39,175 bases of DNA from Candidatus Woesearchaeota archaeon (GCA_023264635.1 JAHFLT010000013.1:1-39175), one strand, 5' to 3'. Positions 1-9,122 are shown, counted from the stretch's first letter. Made by a program: numbers and translations. The notes: generated by a model from the sequence alone, not told the origin.

Positions 1-183
1 CGATGGATGGATGAAACATTATGTGGAAATATCGTCTGGTAACAAACCAAACACTTCTTTGTAAAATGCTTCACCAATAACATACTTATATAATATGCTT
101 AGGGGATGGTGACTTTGAAACGTACAACAGAGCCATTTGACCATAAGACTTAAATAAGATTTATTTACTCCGGAGTAATTACG
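1..183. other. Upstream intergenic region, no gene assigned
   Basis: I see no convincing gene here. On the minus strand short readable stretches exist, but they have no start codon in a sensible place. On the plus strand an AT-rich stretch (TTAAATAAGATTTATTTA, about 150-167) lies about 20-30 nt before the ATG at 184 and may hold the TATA box of that gene. Confidence 0.4.
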
Positions 184-675
184 ATGAAACCCACACTATT
201 TATTGTCGTGTTTTTGCTGACACTCTCAACAGCGCTGGCGATAGAAATGCCACCAGTACCAACTCCTCCAGGAGGAAATGGATTCCCAAATCCACCGCCA
301 ATTCCGGGAATACCCGATTTTTCGTTTGCACAGCACGCACGACAACAGCTTACCATCAAGCGATTGTCGCTGCCACTCTACACACGCGTTGCAGTGGGAA
401 GTTCAGTACATCTTGGCGTGCAGGTAAAAAATAATGATGAAACATCTATCAGAAACGGCCTTTCAGTCACTACCTCGATCCCTGCACTAGGGATTAAGAA
501 AAAAAGCGGCCCTGATACACTTCTTGCAAAAAAGGATGCAACAAAAACAACAACGCTCAATATCCCAAAATCAGCTCAACCGGGACTCTATCTTGCACGA
601 ATCACTGTCTCCACTGATAGATTCCATCGCATTGTTTATCGTCTGGTACATGTTATTCGTGATGCTGCGTTATAA
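184..675 (+). CDS. Small exported protein with one CARDB-like domain
   Basis: A 163-residue protein with a clear signal peptide (residues 1-19, hydrophobic core then ALA), a Pro/Gly-rich linker (about 20-45) and a single beta-rich domain (about 55-160). This domain resembles the second domain of the next protein (833-2143): both show a GS-V start, an Asn followed by acidic residues, a SIP-LG stretch, and a GLY or GIY near the end followed by a VSTD or VDVLYD strand. That pattern fits CARDB/COG1361-like adhesion or S-layer domains (family knowledge, assigned by eye). It has no membrane anchor, so it is probably secreted or bound to the anchored neighbour. The start is the first ATG after an AT-rich promoter-like stretch. 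Its exact function is unknown. Confidence 0.75.
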   Translation: MKPTLFIVVFLLTLSTALAIEMPPVPTPPGGNGFPNPPPIPGIPDFSFAQHARQQLTIKRLSLPLYTRVAVGSSVHLGVQVKNNDETSIRNGLSVTTSIPALGIKKKSGPDTLLAKKDATKTTTLNIPKSAQPGLYLARITVSTDRFHRIVYRLVHVIRDAAL

Positions 676-766
676 CTGCTAATTATAATTGCTAAGAGTG
701 TTATTTGTTATTACTATTAGATAGCCATTATAATTAGTCACTGTGTTGTGCTAAAAAAAGAAAAAG

Positions 767-776
767 CTTTATATAG
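767..776 (+). promoter_or_regulatory. TATA box for the surface protein gene at 833
   Basis: CTTTATATAG, preceded by a purine-rich A/G run that could serve as BRE, about 57 nt before the ATG at 833. The transcript would have a leader of about 30 nt carrying a strong Shine-Dalgarno (GGAGGG) at 820-825. A TATA box and a strong ribosome site together suggest high expression. Confidence 0.6.
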
Positions 777-832
777 TGGCGGCTTGTTCCCGACAACAAG
801 ACTTTATACTAAACTAATGGAGGGAAAACAAA

Positions 833-2143
833 ATGAAACGTCTGTTGCAAAGCATTAGCATGCTGGCACTTTTGCTGGTTATGTTATTTGCGTCAGTCAA
901 TGCTGCATTGGCATTTGACAATACAATTGTGAAGTCTATAGAAGTCAACGGTCGAGAAATCTTCACGACAAACGTGCAGAGCCTCGACGTAAAGAAGGGA
1001 GATAAGCTTGACATCAACGCGCAGTTGACTGCGCCAAGCAATGAGGATCTAAAGAATATTGAAATCAGTGCACGATTCGTGTATGAATATTCTGATGTCC
1101 AGAAAGTATCTGATTCCACACCCCTATTTGATGTGGATGCAGGCGATACAGTCTTCAAGAGATTGTCTCTTGTTGTGCCAAAGGAAATACAGGAGCAGAG
1201 CATTAATCTGTTTATCACGATAATGGACAAGACAACGCTTGTGAAACAAACTGTCAGGTTGCACATTAAGGGTCAGCGCCACGATGTTGGCCTTGAACGA
1301 GTCCTCTTCACTCCACAGAAAAGAGTGCAGGCAGGTTCGTATGTCATCGGCAAAGTGCGCCTTGAGAACTTTGGGGAGTTTGATGAGGATGACCTCCTTG
1401 TTGAAGCAAGTATCCCTGAACTTGGCGTATCAGATGCTGACACAATAGACCATCTCGAGCGCGAGAAACAAGTGACCTCGGAGGAATTATATCTGCAGGT
1501 TCCGGCATGCGCAAAACAAGGGATCTACACGGTAGAAGTTGATGTTCTCTATGACAAGGACAGAGGCAAGGCGCACGCAGAATTTCCGCTTGAGGTTGTG
1601 AAAGGAATCGATGGTGACTATTGCGCAAAAGAAAAAGCAGACGCAAAGGACGCAAAAGTACCTTCAGTCACTGTGCCTAGCTCTGTTCAGCAGGTAAGTG
1701 CTGGAGAAGCAGCTGTCTATCCAGTAACAGTCACCAACGGAAACAAGAACTCGCAGACATATGTTGTCAGCGCTGAAGCTGGTGACTGGGCTAATGTAAA
1801 GATTGAGCCTAGCAATGTTTTAACTGTTGAATCTGGCCAGACACAGACAGCGTATGTCTATGCAATGCCGAAGGCAGGGCAGTTTGGAGACAAATTGCTT
1901 GGCTTGACGATAAAGGCAGGTAACGACGTCCTATCAAGCAATGCACTGAAAGTATCAATCCTCGGCAGCACAGTGTCAGAACCTGTGACAAATACTGGTG
2001 GGGAAACACTTAAGAAAGTGCTTGAAATTGGATTAATCGTTCTTGTTGTCTTGATCGTGTTGCTTGGTTTGATCATCGGATTCAACAAGCTCCGCGAGGA
2101 AGACGAAGACGTAGAGGCAGACGACAAGAAGGGCTATTACTGA
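833..2143 (+). CDS. Membrane-anchored surface protein with CARDB-like domains
   Basis: A 436-residue type I membrane protein. It has a signal peptide (1-27, ending ALA), three beta-rich domains (about 30-145, 150-255, 268-380), one C-terminal transmembrane helix (397-417) and a short, highly charged cytoplasmic tail. The domains resemble COG1361/CARDB-like modules of archaeal cell-surface proteins; the second one is shared with the upstream 163-residue protein. The third has the alternating hydrophobic pattern and SGQ turn typical of Ig-like adhesion folds. ATG at 833 follows GGAGGG at good spacing and a strong TATA box; a T-rich tract follows the stop. A structural envelope role is inferred, and S-layer identity is not proven. 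Confidence 0.8.
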   Translation: MKRLLQSISMLALLLVMLFASVNAALAFDNTIVKSIEVNGREIFTTNVQSLDVKKGDKLDINAQLTAPSNEDLKNIEISARFVYEYSDVQKVSDSTPLFDVDAGDTVFKRLSLVVPKEIQEQSINLFITIMDKTTLVKQTVRLHIKGQRHDVGLERVLFTPQKRVQAGSYVIGKVRLENFGEFDEDDLLVEASIPELGVSDADTIDHLEREKQVTSEELYLQVPACAKQGIYTVEVDVLYDKDRGKAHAEFPLEVVKGIDGDYCAKEKADAKDAKVPSVTVPSSVQQVSAGEAAVYPVTVTNGNKNSQTYVVSAEAGDWANVKIEPSNVLTVESGQTQTAYVYAMPKAGQFGDKLLGLTIKAGNDVLSSNALKVSILGSTVSEPVTNTGGETLKKVLEIGLIVLVVLIVLLGLIIGFNKLREEDEDVEADDKKGYY

Positions 2144-2148
2144 GCCCG

Positions 2149-2184
2149 TTTTGTTTTCCCTCCTTTTTCTTTTTTCTTTTATTG
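2149..2184 (+). terminator. T-rich archaeal terminator
   Basis: Directly after the stop of the surface protein gene the plus strand carries several T runs (TTTTGTTTT, CTTTTTCTTTTTTCTTTT). This fits intrinsic termination by oligo-T tracts in archaea. No stem-loop is needed or seen. Confidence 0.6.
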
Positions 2185-2215
2185 TCTCTGAAGAAAAACT
2201 AATGGAGTTTGTGTG

Positions 2216-2546
2216 ATGTTGTTTTTTTCTGGTGATTATGTCAAACTCAGCATCAAACTCAGCACAATGCCAATTGATGAACTTGATGAATACATGGATA
2301 TCTTCCAAGATACGATTCAAACAGACAAATCAAAAAAAGAACCTTGATACCATTGTTGATGGAACGCGGCTAAAGCTTCTCCATCCAGACGGAGAACAAC
2401 TAGATTTGGTGACATTAGTACCAGAAGGATACAAATTCATTGCTAAAGAAAATAGAAGAGGAAGACCAATACCTTTTCTCACGAATTATAGACTCTCCCT
2501 GGTATCGGGAAAAAGAAGCGGCATATACTATGAAAAGGGAACGTGA
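2216..2546 (+). pseudogene. Small gene split by a frameshift at a 7-A run
   Basis: Frame 2 from ATG 2216 gives a protein-like 43-residue stretch (begins MLFFSGDYVKLSIKL) that stops at 2347. From about 2334 a different frame gives NLDTIVDGTRLKLLHPDGEQ and continues to a TGA at 2544-2546. The two segments meet at an A7 run (2332-2338); removing one A fuses them into a protein of about 109 residues with the frame-shifted part starting KKNLDT. This could be a true frameshift mutation, a homopolymer assembly error or programmed slippage. After the TGA the same frame stays readable to 2664 (IAKIRLLGQKGYTVF), so the gene may once have been longer. The family is not recognised. A GGAG lies 9 nt before the ATG. 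Confidence 0.5.
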
Positions 2547-2773
2547 TGCCTGTTCATATTCATTGCAAAAATAAGGTTGCTTGGACAAAAAGGATATACT
2601 GTTTTTGCTGGGTTTGAAGGTTATAGAGAGATTGCACTCTCTATCCATCTTTTCTGCTTGTAGAGTTATAGTCGAAATGTCAGTGAAGTAAATATACTAC
2701 CTGAACGATTGAAGTGACCATCATCTTTATATAATAGTCTCTATCTGCGAGTGGCAACGTGAGGGGGTAACAG

Positions 2774-4762
2774 GTGAGGAATGCCTTACTAATAGCTCTT
2801 ATAGCACTTCTATTGCTTGCAACTTCGGTATTCTCTGTCTCAGTCCTGCAGCTCAGTAAGAATAATATAGACATACCTATTGAATTTCCTGTTTCTGATG
2901 ACCACTCAGTCAGCGTTATACGATTATTCAGCATCGTACAACAGGAGCCACTGACTGGGTGTGCAGAAGACAAGCTCGAAAAGCACTTCCTGCTGAGAAA
3001 TAAGGGAAATACACCTGATGTCTACACCATTACAGCTAATGGAAAAATGCTGCGGTTGGCGCTTCTACCGTATAAAGAACAGTCATTCTCCCTAAAGCAT
3101 GAACCAAAGGATGGCAAAGAGATGATGCTTACAGTGACGCCCATGTTCGGTAAACCTAAAACATACGCACTCCGATGGGATGTAAAGCCGTGTGTTGATG
3201 TGCAGCTTTCATTGCCTGAGGAAATACATGGATGTGCAGAAAAATTAATATCCCTACAGTATGGAGTGCTAAACAATGGAACAATGAAAGAGGATATACT
3301 ATTTATCTTTTCTCCGATTTTAGCAAATGAGTCAGCAGTAAATGTATCGCTGTTACTTGAAGCGGGAAGCAATGTCACTAAAACGGTCACGTTCATACCT
3401 GCAGGAAACCAATTGACTGTCACCTCGTTTTTGCGCAACAAGCAGTCGGGGAAAACAACTGTGCATCTTGGCATCCTTCCGCAATGCAGCCAGCTTGCAG
3501 CTGAAGGCGTATCGCTCAAGGAGGGAAAATGGATTATTTCTTTGGTCAACAAAGGGACTGAGGGAGCAACATATGCATTCCGGATAGAAAAACCTACAGA
3601 AGCCATTTTAGAGACAACGCATCTCACACTACAACCCAAAGAAGAAGGAGAGATTGTACTCGGGGGAAACATCACCGGCAGCCAAGACACTGTGTTCACT
3701 GCCCGCACAGACAATAGCAGCCAGACAATCCGCGTCTATCTTGATACACATAAACCAATAATCCAGTGGAAAAATGTTGATGCATATGCGCCAACAATTG
3801 GCATGACGGTGCTCATCCCGTTACTGCTCACCATAGCTGTGTTCTTCATCGTTTCCAGAATGAGGGAAGATGATTTCGAGCTAAAGAAGTCATGGTTTGG
3901 GAAGGGATCATATGATACAATAGATTTCGATCACCTGTTTGAAGAAAATGAGACATACCATGCAATATTGCCCAGAAAAAGAGTGCCGAGGCATGTTATG
4001 GTTTTCTTTGCGGGCGCACTGCTCTTGGTGATTGGTTCGGCAGGCATATATTCTTTGTATCCAGAAGATGCACCATGGATAGTCTTTAGTGTTGGGGTGA
4101 TTGTTACAGCTGCGGCGCTTATAATGGCTGGATTATGGGCATTCTGGAGAAAATTGAGACGATGGCACACCAAACAAAGGGTAGCGGGAAAGAGCCCGTG
4201 GAAGTGGATTCTTGTGTTCGTTGGTGTTCTGATATTATTGGTGGCAGGATGGAGATATTATCCCGCTGTTGCGTTTTATATCCCTGATATCAATGGAACA
4301 ATAGTGAACACCACTGCTTTTTTCAGCACGATGTATGCCAACAATACCATGTATACCAACACATCTACGGAAGCAACATCTACGAAAGCATCAACGGAAG
4401 ATATGTTAACTAATGACACAAGAACAATCATGATGAATGAAACAACAGAAGAACCAGTAAATGGGTTGCATAAGACCCTCTGGAGAAATGCAATTGCCAT
4501 TGTCAATCAGCTAAAAGATTCCCGAACTGGACTAGTACTCTTTTCATTTGCAACGGTATTTGTGCTGGTGTTGCTTGTGAGCATAGCAAAAAAGACGTGG
4601 AGAGCTCTGCAGAACAGGATGCAGCAACAGGAAGACATTCACAGAGTAGAAACATTGACAAAGAGAATAGCGAGAGTTGAAAAGAGAACCCACGCACTGA
4701 AAAAGGAGTTCGGCAAAAAGAACGTATGGGATAAGGTTGTTGATTTCTTCTTTGAGGATTAA
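2774..4762 (+). CDS. Large multi-pass membrane protein with exported N-terminal half
   Basis: A 662-residue protein, GTG start at 2774 with a G-rich ribosome site just before it. It has a signal peptide (1-21), a long exported part with two or three beta-rich CARDB/NEW3-like domains and several N-x-S/T sequons (about 30-335), then transmembrane helices at about 341-361, 407-429, 434-457, 477-500 and 585-606. Between the last two lies a Thr/Asn-rich external loop (505-560) full of sequons, which suggests N-glycosylation. A basic coiled coil (610-648) ends the protein in the cytoplasm. Cysteines at about 63, 140, 154 and 238 could form disulfides. Family unknown; the layout suggests an envelope protein linking a surface domain to the cytoplasm. 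The stop overlaps the convergent gene by 4 nt. Confidence 0.75.
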   Translation: MRNALLIALIALLLLATSVFSVSVLQLSKNNIDIPIEFPVSDDHSVSVIRLFSIVQQEPLTGCAEDKLEKHFLLRNKGNTPDVYTITANGKMLRLALLPYKEQSFSLKHEPKDGKEMMLTVTPMFGKPKTYALRWDVKPCVDVQLSLPEEIHGCAEKLISLQYGVLNNGTMKEDILFIFSPILANESAVNVSLLLEAGSNVTKTVTFIPAGNQLTVTSFLRNKQSGKTTVHLGILPQCSQLAAEGVSLKEGKWIISLVNKGTEGATYAFRIEKPTEAILETTHLTLQPKEEGEIVLGGNITGSQDTVFTARTDNSSQTIRVYLDTHKPIIQWKNVDAYAPTIGMTVLIPLLLTIAVFFIVSRMREDDFELKKSWFGKGSYDTIDFDHLFEENETYHAILPRKRVPRHVMVFFAGALLLVIGSAGIYSLYPEDAPWIVFSVGVIVTAAALIMAGLWAFWRKLRRWHTKQRVAGKSPWKWILVFVGVLILLVAGWRYYPAVAFYIPDINGTIVNTTAFFSTMYANNTMYTNTSTEATSTKASTEDMLTNDTRTIMMNETTEEPVNGLHKTLWRNAIAIVNQLKDSRTGLVLFSFATVFVLVLLVSIAKKTWRALQNRMQQQEDIHRVETLTKRIARVEKRTHALKKEFGKKNVWDKVVDFFFED

Positions 4763-5217
4763 TTTTTCTCTATAAAGACCTTGCCGTCTTTCTGTTTCAG
4801 CATGAAGAACAACTTTCCGTCAACTATTTGGAAGCACTCAGCTTGCTTTGAAGGTATTAAATCATCTACGAGGAATGAGTCTCCGCTTGGTAAGAAGAAA
4901 ACATTGGCTTCTTTCTTTCTCCATTGTACGCAAAGCCTGTCCATCTGGCAAAGAAAATGCGATATATCAATCTTATTCACGTCAACCACACAGACCTGTT
5001 CTACTGTATTGGGAACCGGTAATGCAAGTGCACGGTAAGTGCCGGATACTGCTGCTGCCTGAAGCTCAGCATGCATAGCTTGCCGTAGTGCCATTATCCT
5101 GTAATAAGAAGCTGGTTTTTGTTCTATTGTTGAATTGATAGCTTCAATCCCTAAAAAGAAAAGGAGGCTTATGCCGAGAAGGATATATGCTATGACTTTT
5201 TTTTTCACTATAATCAC
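4759..5217 (-). CDS. Unknown exported protein with N-terminal membrane helix
   Basis: A 152-residue protein with a short basic start (MIIVKKK) and one membrane helix (8-25), followed by an exported part with four cysteines. The external portion has a DVNKIDISHFLC stretch and a C-terminal beta-rich piece. It lies 24 nt downstream of pheT on the same strand and is probably the last gene of that operon. It is convergent with the large membrane protein and overlaps it by 4 nt. No family recognised. Confidence 0.65.
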   Translation of the reverse strand: MIIVKKKVIAYILLGISLLFFLGIEAINSTIEQKPASYYRIMALRQAMHAELQAAAVSGTYRALALPVPNTVEQVCVVDVNKIDISHFLCQMDRLCVQWRKKEANVFFLPSGDSFLVDDLIPSKQAECFQIVDGKLFFMLKQKDGKVFIEKN

Positions 5218-5241
5218 TACTTCTCTCTTTGCCGCCGGAGT

Positions 5242-6894
5242 TTATGAATTTTTCGCCAGACTAAACAATACAGATAGATTCAGTTCCATGCACACCGCTG
5301 GCATGGTAATGTCCAGCTTCTCCAGAACATGGGGACTTAACTCGCCGAGGAATCCCACTTTCCTTCTGTTCACAAGTATGTCACCAACTCTGCCCGGGAT
5401 AAGCGCAGGATGCTCTGCAGAAGTTATGCTGCAACGCGCTCCGAGCATCGAAAACAAATAATCCATCACTTGCTTCATCTCGGTGTAATCTGCAATAGTG
5501 TTACAGTAAACTACCGCAAGGTGCTCCTCATCGTTGCACATATCACCAACACGCCTGGTGACAATGCCCTGCTCAAATACCCTCTGCGGATAATCTACAT
5601 GCTTGTTCTTCGAAAGCATTTCCAACAGTACTGGCAAAATCCACGTGCGCACTGCAGAATAAGTCTGTGACATGAAGTTCTCGATTTCTACTATGCCTGT
5701 ATCTGGCGTATTCATCTTGTCACACAGCAATTCTTTGTTGCTCAGCACTGGACTGAGAACTTCCTGATAACCAAGCCCAAGCAATAATTCTCGGCATTTC
5801 TCTATCTCCCGTATTTTTGGAAGGGCTGCACCAACCGTGCTTGTAGTGAGTGGCAATGGTTCTATCTTATCATATCCATACATTATACCAATATCCTCAA
5901 TTACATCTACGGGATGCAATATATCTCCACGATAAGGGGGGATTTTTACTTTTTCCAAAACATCATACTGTGCGCGTTCCAGCAGTGTTTTTATTTCTGA
6001 CTTCTTCAGCTGGATACCAAGATAAGCTGCAACCTGTTCTGGAGTAATGGCCACTGCCTCTTCTTTGAGCAGCGGTGTATTTTCTGTTTTGTCATGATAC
6101 TTTACACTAACTTGTTGTAAAGAAAAACCGCGCTCTGCAAAAGCGTATGCAAAAATAGTAGTTACCAGATTAACTGCTGCATGATCAGTACCCGTTGCTT
6201 CAAAGAAAATAGAACTATCACCTATATTGATACGTCCGGTGTCTTCTGCATTAGTTATTGGTGGGAAGCTGATGATTTGCCTTCGCGCATCTTCCAGAAG
6301 AGGATATTGCTTTGCATCCTGTAGAATCCACGCATACTCCTTTCCTTTTGGATGATATGCAAGAATTCTGCGGAGATTTTCCTTTGTTCCATCAAGCGGG
6401 ACAAATGAGGTTTTCTCTGGGTCTGCTGCATAATAGCGGAGAGGGAATGATATCTTGCTGCTAGGATACATCCCAATGGCTACTTTCTGGCGTCTCCTCC
6501 CAAAACCGTCTGCGATTTTTTCCTGCATCTGAATAAACTGCTTCAGGAGATAGTTTGTAAATGGTTTTCCTTTGGCAATAAATGCAGCTATGACTGGACG
6601 GATAGAATGGAGCTTAGGGTCAACAGAAATAATGTTCTTTGTCTTCATCATTTTTATCCGGGGAATGCCGCGCTCATTGCCTTGATAATGGCGCAGGAAC
6701 CTGGTAATACCCTCGACAGACCACAGATAGGGCTGATTTGTATCACCTAGCTTTATGGTCAATGTATCTGTCTTCTCATCATAATGCTCAAGCTCGGCCT
6801 TTGCTGCTGGTAACCATTGCCTGAGCTCGTCGAGTGAACATTTCTTGCCATAAAGGTCCTTCAGATCAGTGAATGAACATTGAATTGTTGGCAT
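5242..6894 (-). CDS. pheT: Phenylalanine-tRNA ligase beta subunit
   Basis: A 550-residue protein of the archaeal/eukaryotic-type PheRS beta subunit, much shorter than the bacterial ~800-residue form because it lacks the N-terminal OB fold and C-terminal anticodon domain. Order: N-terminal part (1-90), B3/4 editing-type domain (about 100-270), B5 domain (about 275-350, with TPEQVAAYLGI and IPPYRGDILHPVDVIEDI), then the catalytic-like core (360-550). It partners with PheS to charge tRNA-Phe in the cytoplasm. Its ATG overlaps the pheS stop in TAATG, so translation is coupled. High certainty. Confidence 0.96.
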   Translation of the reverse strand: MPTIQCSFTDLKDLYGKKCSLDELRQWLPAAKAELEHYDEKTDTLTIKLGDTNQPYLWSVEGITRFLRHYQGNERGIPRIKMMKTKNIISVDPKLHSIRPVIAAFIAKGKPFTNYLLKQFIQMQEKIADGFGRRRQKVAIGMYPSSKISFPLRYYAADPEKTSFVPLDGTKENLRRILAYHPKGKEYAWILQDAKQYPLLEDARRQIISFPPITNAEDTGRINIGDSSIFFEATGTDHAAVNLVTTIFAYAFAERGFSLQQVSVKYHDKTENTPLLKEEAVAITPEQVAAYLGIQLKKSEIKTLLERAQYDVLEKVKIPPYRGDILHPVDVIEDIGIMYGYDKIEPLPLTTSTVGAALPKIREIEKCRELLLGLGYQEVLSPVLSNKELLCDKMNTPDTGIVEIENFMSQTYSAVRTWILPVLLEMLSKNKHVDYPQRVFEQGIVTRRVGDMCNDEEHLAVVYCNTIADYTEMKQVMDYLFSMLGARCSITSAEHPALIPGRVGDILVNRRKVGFLGELSPHVLEKLDITMPAVCMELNLSVLFSLAKNS

Positions 6895-8420
6895 TAGCCT
6901 AACCCCACTGTGCGCAGGAAATGCAAATCATGGCTGAAAAGCGCTCTGATGTCTTTTATGCCGAGCTTGAACATCCCCAAGCGATCTATCCCAAGCCCCC
7001 AAGCAAGGACGCTGATTTCCCTGCCCAATAATGGCTTCACAAGTTCAGGTCTGAAAATACCAGCTCCACCTAATTCAACCCAGCCAAGATCAGGGTGTTT
7101 GGCATACAACTCGCAGCTTGGCTCTGTGAATGGAAAGTAGCCCGGCACAATCCTTATCTCACTGGTATTGGAAAACTCCTGCGCAAACAACTTCAATAAT
7201 CCAATAAGATGCCTCAGTGTTAATTTTTCTTCCACTACAATGCCTTCTGTCTGGTAGAAATCTACATTGTGAGTTGCATCAATGACATCTGCTCTGAAAA
7301 CACGCGTGATGCCGAAATATTTACCGGGGATTTTGATGTCAGGAGATGCAAGCATATGTGCTGAGACTGCTGTTCCTTGTGTTCTCAAAAGTGTGCGGTG
7401 CGTACGTTGAACATCGAATGCATACTGCCATCCTTTGCTGCCAGTACCACCGCCCATCTCATGTGCATCTTTAACTTTTGTAACAAGCTTTTGATCCAGG
7501 GGGAAATATTTTGGTTCTTTAACATAATAAGCATCATGGATGTCTCTGGCTGAATGGAATTGCGGCATGAACAACGCGTCCATGTTGTAGAAATCAGTCT
7601 CCACAATGGGACCTTCCATCTCAGTAAAACCGAGCGACAGAAATTTTATGCGTACATCATCAAGAAATCGTCTATAGTGGTGTTTCTTCCCACCATAGAT
7701 TTTAGGTACATCGATGCTGACATCATATCGGCGGAAGATGGTGTCTTTCCATGACTTGGAGAGAAGCATATCCTTTGTCACACGGTCTACTGTCTCGAGT
7801 TGTCTTACATTTTTATCCGCTATCAATCTTTTTCCGAGCGCTGTCAAAACAGCTCTTTTTCTTTTTACAAGGTCAACTTTTACTATATCCTTACGTCTTT
7901 TGAGTGTTTCTACTACGCTTTTTTCTTCTGCTGTTAGCTCACGGATATCAAAAGGAAACTCTCTTCCTAAGATTTTCTCCTCGGGCAGTTTTGTTGCTCT
8001 GGTTTTTTCTCCGGTTGGGGTAAGCATGAGGAGAAGTTCTTCTTTTTTAGAAAGGGCAAGGGCATTACGTTGTCGTAGAATGCCCAGAATTGCATGGACT
8101 TCTTCCATTGTTAGTTTTGCTTTTTCAAGAAGCTCACTAACAGGTAATGGCTGACTTGTTAATGCATTGAGAAGACGCCTTTCTGGAAGGCCTTGGTGTT
8201 TATACGCTTCTCCATTAGTTCCTAGTGAGATCTCTTCACGTAATTCCTCATGTATGCTGAGAACATCCTTATTTTGTAGCCACTGAAAGGCACGCATTAC
8301 TTCTACAGGTTGCATACCAGCTCGTGCAGCTGTATCTTCTACAGAATCATGATCATGTAAGACAAGCAGCACTTTACGTTCCAAAGGGTGAAGGCTTTCA
8401 CGGAGTTCCTTGTCTTCCAT
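6894..8420 (-). CDS. pheS: Phenylalanine-tRNA ligase alpha subunit
   Basis: Catalytic alpha subunit of PheRS, 508 residues from the preferred start. It has an N-terminal winged-helix region (1-200) typical of archaeal PheS and a class II core: motif 2 region TLLRTQGTAVSAHML, the Phe pocket stretch FPFTEPSCELY, VELGGAGIFRPE, and motif 3 GLGIDRLGMFKLGI. An upstream in-frame ATG at 8483 would add 21 residues, but I prefer 8420: a TATA box (ATTATAAACC, 8441-8450, minus strand) sits about 25 nt before it, and the protein then starts MEDKELRESLHPLERKVLL like its relatives. It is followed by pheT with a TAATG overlap. High certainty of function, moderate for start. Confidence 0.95.
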   Translation of the reverse strand: MEDKELRESLHPLERKVLLVLHDHDSVEDTAARAGMQPVEVMRAFQWLQNKDVLSIHEELREEISLGTNGEAYKHQGLPERRLLNALTSQPLPVSELLEKAKLTMEEVHAILGILRQRNALALSKKEELLLMLTPTGEKTRATKLPEEKILGREFPFDIRELTAEEKSVVETLKRRKDIVKVDLVKRKRAVLTALGKRLIADKNVRQLETVDRVTKDMLLSKSWKDTIFRRYDVSIDVPKIYGGKKHHYRRFLDDVRIKFLSLGFTEMEGPIVETDFYNMDALFMPQFHSARDIHDAYYVKEPKYFPLDQKLVTKVKDAHEMGGGTGSKGWQYAFDVQRTHRTLLRTQGTAVSAHMLASPDIKIPGKYFGITRVFRADVIDATHNVDFYQTEGIVVEEKLTLRHLIGLLKLFAQEFSNTSEIRIVPGYFPFTEPSCELYAKHPDLGWVELGGAGIFRPELVKPLLGREISVLAWGLGIDRLGMFKLGIKDIRALFSHDLHFLRTVGLG

Positions 8421-8440
8421 GCGCAGTGTGGAGAAGAAGA

Positions 8441-8450
8441 GGTTTATAAT
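8441..8450 (-). promoter_or_regulatory. TATA box of pheS inside the upstream gene boundary
   Basis: ATTATAAACC on the minus strand, centred about 25 nt before ATG 8420. The spacing fits a leaderless transcript and decides the pheS start. Confidence 0.5.
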
Positions 8451-8460
8451 GGTTCCCTCA

Positions 8461-8787
8461 CTAAGAATTGTGTTTGCATGCACAATGGGTGAGTGCTTTC
8501 ACAACAGAACTAACGTAATCATGGATTTTTTCTGTACCAGCATATGAGTAAAGCATAAACCAGTCTGTATCACATTCTCTGTAAACAATAATATCTGCCT
8601 TGTACAAAAAACGCCGTAGCTGTATAATCGTGCGATAGTATATGTTTTTTTCTTCAGTTGCTGTATATACGGTATTATATTCGTCAACGGAATAAACATG
8701 AAAATCATACTCTGTTGCAGCTCTCAGCAAGAGATATTCCAACTTTGCGCCGGAAACCTTCATTGGCAGCAGAATAGTTCGTCTCAT
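8461..8787 (-). CDS. Unknown 108-residue protein
   Basis: A small cytoplasmic protein with no signal peptide; begins MRRTILLPMKVSGAKLEYLL. It is rich in Tyr and has a predicted alpha/beta pattern with two Cys near the C-terminus (ALTHCACKHNS). Its start overlaps the stop of the preceding gene as ATGA, and its end runs up to 41 nt before the preferred pheS start, so it belongs to a small operon leading into pheS-pheT. No family recognised. Confidence 0.65.
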   Translation of the reverse strand: MRRTILLPMKVSGAKLEYLLLRAATEYDFHVYSVDEYNTVYTATEEKNIYYRTIIQLRRFLYKADIIVYRECDTDWFMLYSYAGTEKIHDYVSSVVKALTHCACKHNS

Positions 8788-9122
8788 GTTTTAGTAACTG
8801 CATTCTCTAAATCGCTGCGGAATTCTGAAAATCCTTTGGGAAGACTAACACCTGCATGTACTGCATATTTCTCTACACGATCAAGTGTGCGGAGTGCTTC
8901 TGCGTTTTTTCCTTGAGAATAGAATTGCTGAGCTCTTTCCCACTCTTTTTCTGTACCAAGAGAATATGCTTGCTTTAGTAAGATTTCCAGCTCAGGAATC
9001 AAATCGCTTGGTGTATAGTCTTTCATATCATTAATTTGTCCAATGGCCGGAAAATAACGATTCCCTGCAAGCATTTCCCGTACCCGTGCAACTTGTTTTC
9101 TGTGTTCATCCTTGGAGATCAT
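8784..9122 (-). CDS. Small helical-repeat protein, related to 31926-32633
   Basis: A 112-residue all-helical protein. Its part from IPELEILLKQAYSLG to VSLPKGFSEF aligns by eye with part of the 235-residue protein at 31926-32633 (IKETYVLGANKGIEF to QPIPPKVPEL). Both share the order acidic/aromatic helix, AEALRT or SAREA, EKYAVHAG or GEYTHLAG, then a Pro-containing turn. This looks like a TPR-like helical hairpin found in more than one operon of this genome. It overlaps the next gene by ATGA. Function unknown. Confidence 0.65.
   Translation of the reverse strand: MISKDEHRKQVARVREMLAGNRYFPAIGQINDMKDYTPSDLIPELEILLKQAYSLGTEKEWERAQQFYSQGKNAEALRTLDRVEKYAVHAGVSLPKGFSEFRSDLENAVTKT

Noticed and set aside
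1-160. Short minus-strand protein-like ends near the window start
   Set aside because: Stretches such as YVIGEAFYKEVFGLLPDD read well but have no start codon or ribosome site and are about 30 codons at most.
814-1266. 150-residue minus-strand frame opposite the surface protein gene
   Set aside because: Lies fully within a real gene with signal peptide, promoter and ribosome site on the other strand; its own composition is not protein-like.
3022-3714. 230-residue minus-strand frame
   Set aside because: Antisense to the 662-residue membrane protein; no start signals or recognisable motifs.
8421-8483. Longer pheS start at 8483
   Set aside because: The extra 21 residues are not typical of the family and a TATA box at 8441-8450 lies inside them.
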